NCBI GenBank assembly: GCA_030605675.1
Contig: JAUWHV010000156.1
Location: forward strand, 1 to 7,365
Length of the DNA: 7,365 nucleotides
From: Deltaproteobacteria bacterium
GTDB lineage: Bacteria > Desulfobacterota > Dissulfuribacteria > Dissulfuribacterales > UBA3076
Reading direction: 5' to 3'
In this document: positions 1 to 6,522 of the stretch, in pieces
Position numbering within the stretch: the first letter of the stretch is position 1
Layout: the number at the start of each line of letters is the position of its first letter
The notes under the pieces: model-generated
Told to the model about the DNA's origin: nothing
Databases searched by the model: none
The model's input: the letters and a program-made list of their open reading frames with translations, nothing else
Made by a program: the position numbers and the translations under genes

Positions 1-222
1 ATGCCGCTGGCTATGGCCAGCACTGGTGAAAGAGTTCGGATCGTCTCTCTGATAGGCGGAAGAGGGATACGCCAACGCCTGACCAGCATGGGCTTGAGTG
101 TGGGATCAGAGATTGAGGTCCTCAAAAAGGGATTCCCAGGACCTCTTCTGGTCTCCGTAGGGGACACACGTCTGGGTGTCGGGGCCGGAATCGCCCATAA
201 AATTATGGTCAGTCCGGTGTAG
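1..222 (+). CDS. feoA: FeoA-domain protein, first of two
   Basis: Small cytoplasmic SH3-like FeoA protein of 73 residues, the usual size for the family. FeoA partners the FeoB ferrous-iron transporter and is thought to modulate its GTPase or permease activity. Visible FeoA hallmarks are the GGRGIRQRLTSMGL segment (residues 19-32), followed by VGSEIEVLKKG, then GPLLVSVGDTRLGVG and a terminal AHKIMV strand. The ATG is the first base of the window, so its ribosome-binding site is not visible and a longer N-terminus cannot be excluded, although MPLAMASTGERV is a plausible family start. The gene lies 47 bases upstream of a second feoA on the same strand, as expected for one feo operon. The promoter and any Fur site lie outside the window. 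It is clearly diverged from the second copy, so it is not a recent duplication. Confidence 0.9.
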   Translation: MPLAMASTGERVRIVSLIGGRGIRQRLTSMGLSVGSEIEVLKKGFPGPLLVSVGDTRLGVGAGIAHKIMVSPV

Positions 223-269
223 CCAAACCCAAATGAAAAGTCCAGTCTCGACAGGGAAAGGAAAACAGA

Positions 270-494
270 ATGACACTAGATGAAATAAAGCTTGGTGAGG
301 AGTGTCGCATCGTCCGGCAAAACTTGGGAGGTGCAACCGGTCAACGTTTAATGGACATGGGTTTTATACCTGGAACAAAGGTCAAGGTTGTTCGTAATGC
401 GCCCCTGATTGATCCCGTTGATCTTCTAATCAGGGGATATCACGTCAGTTTACGTCATCATGAAGCTAGGGGTGTAGAGGTAGAACGAACATGA
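270..494 (+). CDS. feoA: FeoA, second copy
   Basis: FeoA-family protein of 74 residues, predicted cytoplasmic partner of the FeoB transporter. It begins MTLDEIKLGEECRIV, then has the core GGATGQRLMDMGFIPGTKV (about residues 20-38), a GPLLV-equivalent strand reading APLIDPVDLLIRG, and a short GYHVSLRHHEA segment where the family has its ALG..EA motif. The start is supported by AAAGGA at 257-262, seven bases before the ATG. Its TGA stop overlaps the ATG of the downstream GTPase gene (ATGA at 491-494), which indicates translational coupling and supports joint stoichiometry. The APLIDPVDL segment replaces the more usual GPxxV, so this copy may be functionally distinct from the first. The family call is secure. 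The division of labour between the two FeoA proteins is unknown. Confidence 0.93.
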   Translation: MTLDEIKLGEECRIVRQNLGGATGQRLMDMGFIPGTKVKVVRNAPLIDPVDLLIRGYHVSLRHHEARGVEVERT

Positions 495-1183
495 ATGACC
501 CGCGGCGTGAGATAACAGTGGCTGTGGCCGGTCAGCCGAATTCCGGCAAATCCACGATCTTCAATATGCTGACCGGGGCAAGGCAACATGTGGCCAACTA
601 TCCCGGCGTAACTATTGAGAAGAGATCAGGAAAATACAGTTACAAGGGAGATACTGTTATACTTGTTGACCTTCCCGGGACTTACAGCCTCACTTCATAT
701 AGTCAGGAAGAAAGGATTGCCACCGACTTCCTGCTTTACGAAAAACCGGCGGTTGTGCTTGATATAATAGACGCCTCGAATCTGGAACGTAATTTATATC
801 TGACGTTTCAGCTTCAGGAGATGGGTATGCCTCTGATTATTGCATTGAATATGATGGACGTGGCTGAAGCTCGTGGCCTTAGAATTGATACGCAGAAATT
901 GAGTGAATTACTCAAAGTGCCTGTAATCGTTACAGTGGGAAATAAGGGCAAGGGAAAAGAGGAACTTAAGACAGCTATTATAAATGCTCGCAGAAATACT
1001 GAGAACAACAACTTTCGAATCGATTATGGAGAAAAACTGGAACCGATCCTCAGCTTACTCGAAAAGAGGCTTTCAGAAGATCTGAAGATCTCTCTTTCGT
1101 ATCCAGTGCGGTGGCTGGCGGTAAAACTTATGGAAAACGACAGTGTAGCGCGCCGACTTGTGGAAAAAGCATTTTCAAAATAA
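491..1183 (+). CDS. feoB: FeoB GTPase domain as a separate protein
   Basis: Stand-alone N-terminal G domain of the ferrous-iron transporter FeoB, 230 residues, predicted to bind and hydrolyse GTP at the cytoplasmic face of the membrane. Motifs in order: G1 GQPNSGKS (14-21); G2 with the PGVT switch (38-41, Thr41); G3 DLPG (60-63); G4 NMMD (120-123); G5-like TVGNKGKG (148-155). Residues about 170-230 correspond to the first part of the FeoB helical linker domain, ending in the MENDSVARRLVEKAFSK helix. Normal FeoB continues straight into the membrane domain in one chain of about 700-800 residues. Here a TAA stop ends it before any membrane segment, and the rest of FeoB is the next gene. All GTPase motifs are intact, so this is an intact protein and not a decayed fragment. 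It overlaps feoA by four bases. Confidence 0.93.
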   Translation: MNDPRREITVAVAGQPNSGKSTIFNMLTGARQHVANYPGVTIEKRSGKYSYKGDTVILVDLPGTYSLTSYSQEERIATDFLLYEKPAVVLDIIDASNLERNLYLTFQLQEMGMPLIIALNMMDVAEARGLRIDTQKLSELLKVPVIVTVGNKGKGKEELKTAIINARRNTENNNFRIDYGEKLEPILSLLEKRLSEDLKISLSYPVRWLAVKLMENDSVARRLVEKAFSK

Positions 1184-1235
1184 GAAAAAGATGAAAGCGT
1201 TTGCAAGACATGAAGGCTGTGATCTCCGTAAGTAA

Positions 1236-1253
1236 CAGTACAAGGGAATAAAT
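1236..1253 (+). promoter_or_regulatory. Ribosome-binding site for the FeoB permease
   Basis: AAGGGA at 1242-1247 lies six bases before the ATG at 1254. In the permease frame a TAA at 1233-1235 stands just upstream, so translation cannot run through from an upstream start in this frame. This site therefore decides the start and supports independent translation of the membrane half. Confidence 0.55.
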
Positions 1254-3077
1254 ATGGAAGCTGGAAAAGACATACTAAGCCGCGTTGACCTGGAAAGAAA
1301 AAAAATTCTTTCACAGGATAAAGAAACAGCTGAGGGGCTCATTGCACAGAAGCGTTATCAGGCTGCCGAAAAGATCTCGGAACTTGTTCTTAAACGCGAA
1401 AAAGATGTCTACAGAACATTGACGGATAAGATAGATGCGATCACCTGCCACAGAGTTTTGGGACCAATTATCCTTCTCGGGGCTATTTATCTCTTTTACG
1501 AACTATCCATAGTCCAGGGCTATAAGATTACAGCTTATACTTGGCCTTTGCTTGCCGCTTTCCGCGATTTTGTTGCATCCATACTTCCGTCGCCTGGTTT
1601 TGTTTTCGATCCTCTGCTCAGGACAGTGCCTTTGGGAGTTATTGATGGAATTGTCGCAGTATTGAACTACATACCCATCTTCCTTATATTGTTTTCCTTA
1701 ATAGCCATCATGGAAGATTCAGGCTATATGGCCCGGGTGGCATTTATCCTGGATCGGATCTTCAGAAATTTCGGCTTGCATGGCCAATCCGCACTTCCGA
1801 TGATATTAAGCGGGGTCTTTATAGGTGGTTGCGCGATACCCGGTGTAATGGCGTGCCGTGCCATCAAGGATCAAAAGGCTAAACTGGCAACCATACTGAT
1901 CTGCCCCCTCATGAATTGTCTGGCTAAAATCCCTTTTTATATACTTCTTGTAAATATGTTTTTCCCTGCCGACAAGGGAATCGTCATGTTTTTCATATCG
2001 ACGATTACCATTATTATAGCCCTTGCTGTAGCCAAAATATTAAGCCTTACGCTGCTCAGGAAGGCGGAAGCCGCCCCTTTTGTTATGGAGATGCCTCCCT
2101 ATCACGTGCCTACGGTACAGGGTGTCCTGCGCCGCTGCCTGGAGCGAACCTGGCTTTTTGTCAAAAAAATTATCACTATTGTTGCACTGGTTACATTGAT
2201 TATCTATGTCCTTATGAACATGCCTGGAATAAACAAAGATAGAAAAGTCTATTTTGAAAATCAGGCCGACACACAGGTGCAGACCTTTTTTACGAAAATA
2301 GGTAAAGACAATCCATATGCCAAACTCCTCGAAGGGGCAAAGTTGACTCAATTTGCGATTTACTGGGACAACTATAAGAAGGCGAAAATGGGCGCTAAAG
2401 ACAAAGAGGCGATCGATGAGAAATTCAGGCAAAGAAATGGTGAGTTCTTCAAGATCGTAAAAAGGGGCAAATATGTAGTCAACGGAAAAAAGGTAAAGGA
2501 TGAATACGCCGGCAAAGTTCACAAGGCCTATAAGAAGCTAAACAGCTCGAGGAACAAGATTAGAAGGCAGATCAAGGAAGATACAATTGTGGGAAGTGTT
2601 ATGGGACGTATTGGGCGCTCCATAGAGCCGATTACCAGTTATGCGGGATTTAACTGGCGTATAAATATTGCCTTGATAAGTTGTTTTGCAGCGAAGGAAA
2701 ACAGTGTGGCGACACTCGGAAGCATCTACCAGAGTACGCCCGGTGAGAAAGAGCAGGCCCTTGAAGTCAGGATGAAAGAAAAAGAGACAGGTTGGACGGC
2801 TCTTCATGCCCTGGCAATCATATTGTTTATGACTATGTATCCACCGTGCATTCCTACATTGATCATGGTCAAGCTGGAAGCCAGCACAAAATGGGCGCTC
2901 ATTGCGACATTTTATCCTATCGTCCTGGGCTCTATCATAGCGGTTCTTGTCTTTGCCGGAGGCAACCGGTTAGGTCTTAGCGGAATCCAGACAATGATTG
3001 GTTTTTACATACTTGCTTTGGCTATTACCATAAGTTTGGGGTTTATTAAGGAAAAATCCGTATCAGAATACGATTGA
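1254..3077 (+). CDS. feoB: FeoB membrane permease domain as a separate protein
   Basis: Membrane half of the Fe(II) transporter, 607 residues, predicted to form the inner-membrane iron channel. Residues 1-60 complete the cytoplasmic helical linker (AQKRYQAAEKISELV resembles the family's IA..RY helix, then LTDKIDAITCHRVLG). Membrane segments lie near 67-85, 121-153, 212-236, 243-268 and 300-322, with more near 515-540, 546-570 and 578-597. The first gate carries GGCAIPGVMACR (191-202) followed by ICPLMNC, equivalent to the GCNVPxxMxxR motif of FeoB. The second gate is GRIGRSIEPI then FNWRINIALISCFAAKE (451-482), and YPPCIPTL (529-536) matches the terminal Pro-Cys motif. Odd features: a basic insertion at about 325-443 where the family has a short loop, and ENS in place of the usual E-V-V after AAKE. 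Known FeoB biology gives the role. Assembly with the separate GTPase is inferred. Confidence 0.93.
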   Translation: MEAGKDILSRVDLERKKILSQDKETAEGLIAQKRYQAAEKISELVLKREKDVYRTLTDKIDAITCHRVLGPIILLGAIYLFYELSIVQGYKITAYTWPLLAAFRDFVASILPSPGFVFDPLLRTVPLGVIDGIVAVLNYIPIFLILFSLIAIMEDSGYMARVAFILDRIFRNFGLHGQSALPMILSGVFIGGCAIPGVMACRAIKDQKAKLATILICPLMNCLAKIPFYILLVNMFFPADKGIVMFFISTITIIIALAVAKILSLTLLRKAEAAPFVMEMPPYHVPTVQGVLRRCLERTWLFVKKIITIVALVTLIIYVLMNMPGINKDRKVYFENQADTQVQTFFTKIGKDNPYAKLLEGAKLTQFAIYWDNYKKAKMGAKDKEAIDEKFRQRNGEFFKIVKRGKYVVNGKKVKDEYAGKVHKAYKKLNSSRNKIRRQIKEDTIVGSVMGRIGRSIEPITSYAGFNWRINIALISCFAAKENSVATLGSIYQSTPGEKEQALEVRMKEKETGWTALHALAIILFMTMYPPCIPTLIMVKLEASTKWALIATFYPIVLGSIIAVLVFAGGNRLGLSGIQTMIGFYILALAITISLGFIKEKSVSEYD

Positions 3078-3137
3078 GCAGAGCAAGTCCGCTATTCAAT
3101 AAATATTTTGGGAAACAGAGAAGGGAGGCGAGAGGTT

Positions 3138-3971
3138 GTGAAAAAGGCTTTGAGCGGAGTTTTGGATCACAGGTTGTTGGGCTGCGTCGTCGCTGCTGTT
3201 ATAATTGCTATATTGTCTCAGTCTGTCTGTGCTCATACCCTTTGGATCGAGTCGTCCCGGTATAAGGTGAAAAAAGGTCTTGCCAAGCCCATGTTTTTTG
3301 GCTGGGGCCATTATCTGCCTGTGGATGATGCCATCTCAGGGAATAAACTCAGTTACATCAAGATCTTTGATCCCGATGGACGGAGTAATGAGATTGCAGT
3401 CAGAGAAGAAAAAAGCCTGCATTCGTATCTTATCAAATACGATCAGGTGGGTACATATTGCCTGGCTGCTGAAACGAATCCCGGCTATTACGCGATTTAC
3501 AGGGATAAGGATAGTAAGACTCACCATGTCGCTAAACCGAAGACTGAGTTGCTTGAGGCTCAAGATATTGAGCTAAGCGTTCTGACTCTTCAATCAACAA
3601 AGGCCTATGTGGTATGTGAAAAGTCTTCTGGTAACGTTCCTGGCCCTGTTGGCTTCCAGTTGGAACTGATACCTCTTGAGGACCCAACCAGAATAAGGCC
3701 GGGAGATGAGTTATCTTTAGCGGTCTTTTTGAAAGGCAAAAGGTTCGAAGGCAAGGGCAAGTGGGTCGCCACATACAACGGTTATTCGGCAGCCGGAGAG
3801 GACTATTATCATAAGGAAACTGAGGTTGAAGGGGGCAAATTCGCAGTACCCATCACGCGCCCGGGCATATGGTTTGTTCGGTTTTCCTTCAAGAAAAAGG
3901 CCACTGGCGAAGAGGCTATCAAGTGCAACCAACTGAACTATAAGACCACGCTGGTTTTTCAGGTTTCCTGA
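3138..3971 (+). CDS. Secreted DUF4198-type periplasmic protein
   Basis: Predicted exported protein of 277 residues resembling the DUF4198 family, some members of which accompany nickel/cobalt uptake systems. A GTG start at 3138 is chosen because AAGGGAGG (3121-3128) lies nine bases upstream. It gives a clean signal peptide: MKK, a hydrophobic core through residue 30, and a probable cut after SVCA (32). The mature chain would then begin with His33 (HTLWIESS). Family-like features are the AHTLW start, FGWGHYLPVDD (54-64, with His58), and a C-terminal beta-rich part with YYHKETEVEGGKFAVPITRPGIW. An upstream TTG at 3108 is also open but has no good ribosome-binding site. It lies 60 bases after the FeoB permease on the same strand, so co-transcription is likely. 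A periplasmic metal-handling role is inferred. The family call is moderately sure and no substrate can be assigned. Confidence 0.75.
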   Translation: MKKALSGVLDHRLLGCVVAAVIIAILSQSVCAHTLWIESSRYKVKKGLAKPMFFGWGHYLPVDDAISGNKLSYIKIFDPDGRSNEIAVREEKSLHSYLIKYDQVGTYCLAAETNPGYYAIYRDKDSKTHHVAKPKTELLEAQDIELSVLTLQSTKAYVVCEKSSGNVPGPVGFQLELIPLEDPTRIRPGDELSLAVFLKGKRFEGKGKWVATYNGYSAAGEDYYHKETEVEGGKFAVPITRPGIWFVRFSFKKKATGEEAIKCNQLNYKTTLVFQVS

Positions 3972-4482
3972 CCATCTTCATCACCTCCATTCAGTTTTTT
4001 TCTTCTTCTGATACATACCGTAAATTGTACCTGAAACTCTTTTACAGTTTAATAAAACCCATCCCGACTCTCTGCTAACGGTAGACGGATTAATTTTGAC
4101 GCAGGACGGATTTTTCAGATCCTGTGATGCGAATGGGAATGATATCCGTCGATCTGCCATTGCATAATTTACAATTGTGTCGCAAAAAGTATATAGACTG
4201 GCAATTACATCAAGGATCGAGTCCTTCCGGCCAGCATATCCCCTTAGCACTTTTCCAAAGTTTCTCGGGAAAGCGCTATTTCGTTAAAGAATAAGCATAA
4301 AATACTTTTTATCGGCATTTTCCCGAGAAAACTTAAAAAAATCTTGACATGCCCTGGAAAACAGTTTAAGTGCAATTATTACTGCGAATGAACAACAATA
4401 AAATATCGAATTATTGCGGACCGTCAAGTGAATAGAGAATCGGGGGAATATGGACATTCTGATCGTGAGAGAATGAAGGGTT
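3972..4482. other. AT-rich intergenic region without a convincing gene
   Basis: About 510 bases with lower GC than the flanking genes. Open frames on both strands (for example minus 3981-4250 and plus 4127-4294) lack ribosome-binding sites and recognisable protein character. No T-tract hairpin typical of an intrinsic terminator for the feo operon was found. The structured part is the inverted repeat at 4258-4334 and a TTGACA box at 4344-4349, listed separately. The TTGACA box lacks a good -10 at 16-18 bases (best is TTAAGT at 4366-4371), so a promoter for the next gene is possible but not secure. Confidence 0.5.
4258..4334. repeat. Inverted repeat with about 46-base loop
   Basis: AAGTTTCTCGGGAAA at 4258-4272 is mirrored by TTTCCCGAGAAAACTT at 4319-4334, giving 15 paired bases with one extra A in the right arm. 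The loop is AT-rich. The right arm is followed by an A-tract and TTGACA at 4344-4349, so the structure sits immediately upstream of a candidate -35 box. It could be a protein-binding dyad, a transcript hairpin or the remnant ends of a small element. No T-run follows on the plus strand, which argues against a simple terminator. Confidence 0.7.
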
Positions 4483-4779
4483 ATGCTGGGAAAGATGACC
4501 AATGGTGGAGACCGGAGTTGTAAATGTCCAGGCTACGTCACAAACAGGACAGTGATTGCCCAGCTAGTAGCCCTATATGCTGATTTGTTGACCCACGATG
4601 GATTTGGCGAGATCCGGGTGGAGGTCCGTATCCTCAAGCGCCGCCAGAAGGAGGTCATCATCCATTGCGGCAAGCAATATCGCTTTGTGGTGGATTTTGT
4701 CCCTGGTCACGTGCCGCATGATCTGCTTGAGCTTGCGGCCGGCATCAAACAGGGGGACATCCGCCGCGGTAATCCGTGA
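4483..4779 (+). CDS. Conserved-looking small protein of unknown function
   Basis: 98 residues; no family that I can name. The reading frame looks genuine. A helix-like segment NRTVIAQLVALYADLLTHDGF (about residues 21-41) is followed by an alternating-charge beta meander, EIRVEVRILKRRQKEVIIHCG then KQYRFVVDFV (about 43-73), and a helical DLLELAAGIKQ tail. No signal peptide or membrane segment is seen, so it should be cytoplasmic. The start is uncertain: ATG 4483 has AAGGG only two bases upstream, and ATG 4495 (MTNGGD) has weak purine-rich sequence before it. GC rises sharply within the gene compared with the upstream spacer. A strong intrinsic terminator follows 22 bases after its stop, consistent with a monocistronic unit. 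Overlapping frames in this stretch (such as 4598-4936) are shadows. Confidence 0.65.
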   Translation: MLGKMTNGGDRSCKCPGYVTNRTVIAQLVALYADLLTHDGFGEIRVEVRILKRRQKEVIIHCGKQYRFVVDFVPGHVPHDLLELAAGIKQGDIRRGNP

Positions 4780-4801
4780 AAGATATACTCCCCCTCAAAT
4801 C

Positions 4802-4846
4802 GGGCTGGCCGTCCGCCCCCGCTTGCGGCCGGCCAGCCCTTCTTTT
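4802..4846 (+). terminator. Rho-independent terminator
   Basis: GGGCTGGCCG (4802-4811) pairs perfectly with CGGCCAGCCC (4830-4839). The stem extends inward as CCGC/GCGG (4813-4816 with 4825-4828) across one mismatch, leaving an eight-base loop. TTCTTTT follows at 4840-4846. This GC-rich stem with a T-run fits termination of the 98-residue gene upstream and separates it from the AraC regulator. Confidence 0.85.
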
Positions 4847-4889
4847 GAATCTGTTACCTTGTATTTCCACTCTGGAGGTCTATTAGAGC

Positions 4890-5867
4890 ATGAGCACACA
4901 GAAATCAACTCAGAAGCTGGAATATCCCAGGAATGAAAAGCAGAGAACTATTCTGCGCCCCGGGCTTGAACTGATTGTTGAAGATTTCAGGCCTCCGGAA
5001 GATCATGTTGTCATTCTGGAAATGGGGCATTCCTCATTAGAATTCCGTCTGTGTCTCTCAGGGAAGATACGAGGAAATATTCAAGGCCTAAAAAATGAAA
5101 TTACGTTGGATGCAGGCCAAGCCGCTTTCTGGTTCAGCCCAAGGTCTAGGATTACTATGGAGTATCCGGCCGGCCAATCTGTCCGTTGGGTGGGTATCAG
5201 GGTGAAACCTCAGTTGTTAAGTACCCTTGCTGAAAGCCAGCCTGCATGGCTTCCTGCTCATCTTGGCAGAGCAATAGAGGGATGTGAAGAAAAATGTTAT
5301 TACCACATTGGGGAAATGACCACCTTGATACGCATTGCTACCCACCAGGTATTCAACTGCCCTTATCAGGGTTTTACAAGGCAACTATATCTTGAAGGCA
5401 AAATCCTGGAGCTTTTGGCACATTTGATGGTCGCGTTTCATCCTGAGAACTTATCCATATTACGTTCTCAATTACGTCCTGAGGAACGACAACGGGTCCT
5501 TCAGGCCAGGACAACCTTGATAGATAACTTCAAACAACCGCCATCTCTGCTGGAACTATCCCGTAAGGTGGGTCTCAATGATTACAAGTTAAAGATAGGG
5601 TTTCGCCAGGTCTTCGGAACCACTGTTTTTGGTTACCTACGCCAGTACCGCATGGAATATGCTAGACAGCTCTTAGAAGAAGGGGAAATGAGTGTCACTG
5701 AAGTATCATACTCTGTTGGCTATTGCAGCTTGAGCCATTTTGCCAAGGCTTTCTACCGGCAGTTCGGCACAAAACCAGGCTTCTATCTCAGTAAGATACA
5801 CAAGAAGGCTTACATGGCCCCATCTTATCATCAAAATCCGTCTACTGTTAGCCTCGACAAGGGCTGA
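4890..5867 (+). CDS. AraC-family regulator, PchR/siderophore-regulator type
   Basis: Transcription factor of 325 residues. The N-terminal part (about 1-190) is a ligand-sensing domain rich in beta strands, with a WFSPRSRITMEYPAGQ segment (81-96). The C-terminal AraC domain has two helix-turn-helix units, about 219-240 (SLLELSRKVGLNDYKLKIGF) and 268-291 (SVTEVSYSVGYCSLSHFAKA), joined by VFGTTVFGYLRQYRMEYARQLL. The GLNDYKLK...FGTTVFGYLR signature is typical of PchR/YbtA/RhrA-like regulators of iron-siderophore genes, so iron-responsive control is a reasonable inference. The expected terminal GxxPxxYR reads GTKPGFYLS here. GGAGG at 4874-4878 is 11 bases before the ATG. The gene follows a terminator and so is probably transcribed separately, but no clear promoter was found in the short gap. 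Its TGA lies only a few bases before a repeat element, so its C-terminal tail could have been shaped by that insertion. Confidence 0.9.
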   Translation: MSTQKSTQKLEYPRNEKQRTILRPGLELIVEDFRPPEDHVVILEMGHSSLEFRLCLSGKIRGNIQGLKNEITLDAGQAAFWFSPRSRITMEYPAGQSVRWVGIRVKPQLLSTLAESQPAWLPAHLGRAIEGCEEKCYYHIGEMTTLIRIATHQVFNCPYQGFTRQLYLEGKILELLAHLMVAFHPENLSILRSQLRPEERQRVLQARTTLIDNFKQPPSLLELSRKVGLNDYKLKIGFRQVFGTTVFGYLRQYRMEYARQLLEEGEMSVTEVSYSVGYCSLSHFAKAFYRQFGTKPGFYLSKIHKKAYMAPSYHQNPSTVSLDKG

Positions 5868-5869
5868 CG

Positions 5870-6234
<365 letters not shown>

Positions 6235-6248
6235 CTATGCAACCCGGT

Positions 6249-6311
6249 CTAAAAGGCCGGCAGATCTACCAGTGGTCCGGTGGGGCGACCTAACCGAGTT
6301 GGATCTGCCAT
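6249..6311 (-). CDS. Possible 20-residue peptide downstream of the small membrane protein
   Basis: A 20-codon frame with ATG at 6311-6309 and TAG at 6251-6249. Its ribosome-binding site AAGGAG (6325-6320) overlaps the stop of the upstream minus-strand gene and is eight bases from the ATG, an arrangement typical of coupled genes. The peptide begins MADPTRLGRPTG and has no recognisable domain. Almost the whole frame lies within a hairpin formed by GGCAGATC and GATCTGCC (plus 6259-6266 and 6302-6309). Either it is a true short peptide, the 5' remnant of a gene cut off by the neighbouring repeat element, or a structured 3' end that happens to read open. Confidence 0.35.
   Translation of the reverse strand: MADPTRLGRPTGPLVDLPAF
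6259..6309. repeat. Inverted repeat / hairpin at the end of the minus-strand unit
   Basis: GGCAGATC (6259-6266) and GATCTGCC (6302-6309) are perfect complements around a 35-base GC-rich loop that can fold further (CGGT...ACCG and ACC-AGT-GGT). On the minus strand the structure is followed by GGCCTTTT, a weak T-run, so it could act as a terminator for the small membrane-protein gene. It also covers the start codon of the 20-codon frame. Confidence 0.5.
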
Positions 6312-6323
6312 GTGTATAGCTCC

Positions 6324-6488
6324 TTATGCTTTTGCCGGTTTTTCTGCCAATGCCTTCCCTGAAATCTCGGATTTACTTTCCTCTGCTTCCTGCTTTCCTG
6401 ATTTTTTGCCGGACTTGTATAAAAGATAGCCGGCAGCACCAAGAATTAACCAGCCAATGGGATTTGATAACAAAGGCAAACAATGCAT
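6324..6488 (-). CDS. Small single-pass membrane protein, 54 residues
   Basis: A short minus-strand gene, easily missed by length cut-offs. ATG at 6488-6486 is preceded by AAGGAG (6504-6499) ten bases upstream and by a TTGACA/TATTTT promoter. The protein has one hydrophobic segment, NPIGWLILGAAGYLLY (residues 9-24), followed by a strongly charged, Lys- and Glu-rich cytoplasmic-type tail (KSGKKSGKQEAEE, then AEKPAKA to the end). This is a classic small membrane protein layout with the basic tail inside. No family name is assigned. Small proteins of this general form accompany varied membrane complexes. A second ribosome-binding site overlaps its stop codon, suggesting a downstream coupled partner. 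Its role is unknown. Nearness to iron transport and to the DUF134 unit is the only contextual hint. Confidence 0.65.
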   Translation of the reverse strand: MHCLPLLSNPIGWLILGAAGYLLYKSGKKSGKQEAEESKSEISGKALAEKPAKA

Positions 6489-6522
6489 TGTTTTCCTTCT
6501 CCTTTATCATTAGAATTATAAT

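Noticed and set aside
1254..1314. feoB split explained by a single frameshift
   Set aside because: The two frames are separated by 70 bases containing a stop in the permease frame at 1233-1235, and the second gene has its own ribosome-binding site. One indel does not restore a continuous chain.
3108..3137. TTG start for the DUF4198-type protein
   Set aside because: It adds ten charged residues before the signal peptide and lacks a ribosome-binding site, whereas GTG 3138 has AAGGGAGG at proper spacing.
3981..4250. 89-codon minus-strand frame
   Set aside because: Starts at GTG without a convincing ribosome-binding context and shows no recognisable protein character. It could be a relic coding fragment but cannot be supported.
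4127..4294. 55-codon plus-strand frame in the spacer after the DUF4198 gene
   Set aside because: No ribosome-binding site, no domain or membrane character, AT-rich composition like the surrounding spacer, and it runs into the left arm of the inverted repeat.
4598..4936. 112-codon plus-strand frame overlapping the 98-residue gene
   Set aside because: It runs through the terminator hairpin and into the AraC start. Its Ser/Arg-rich composition is typical of an out-of-frame reading of the real gene.
6240..6320. Riboswitch or tRNA-like structure around the GGCAGATC/GATCTGCC stem
   Set aside because: No match to tRNA arms (no T-arm GGTTCGA) and no consensus that I recognise from known riboswitch classes. 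It is better treated as a plain hairpin or coding overlap.
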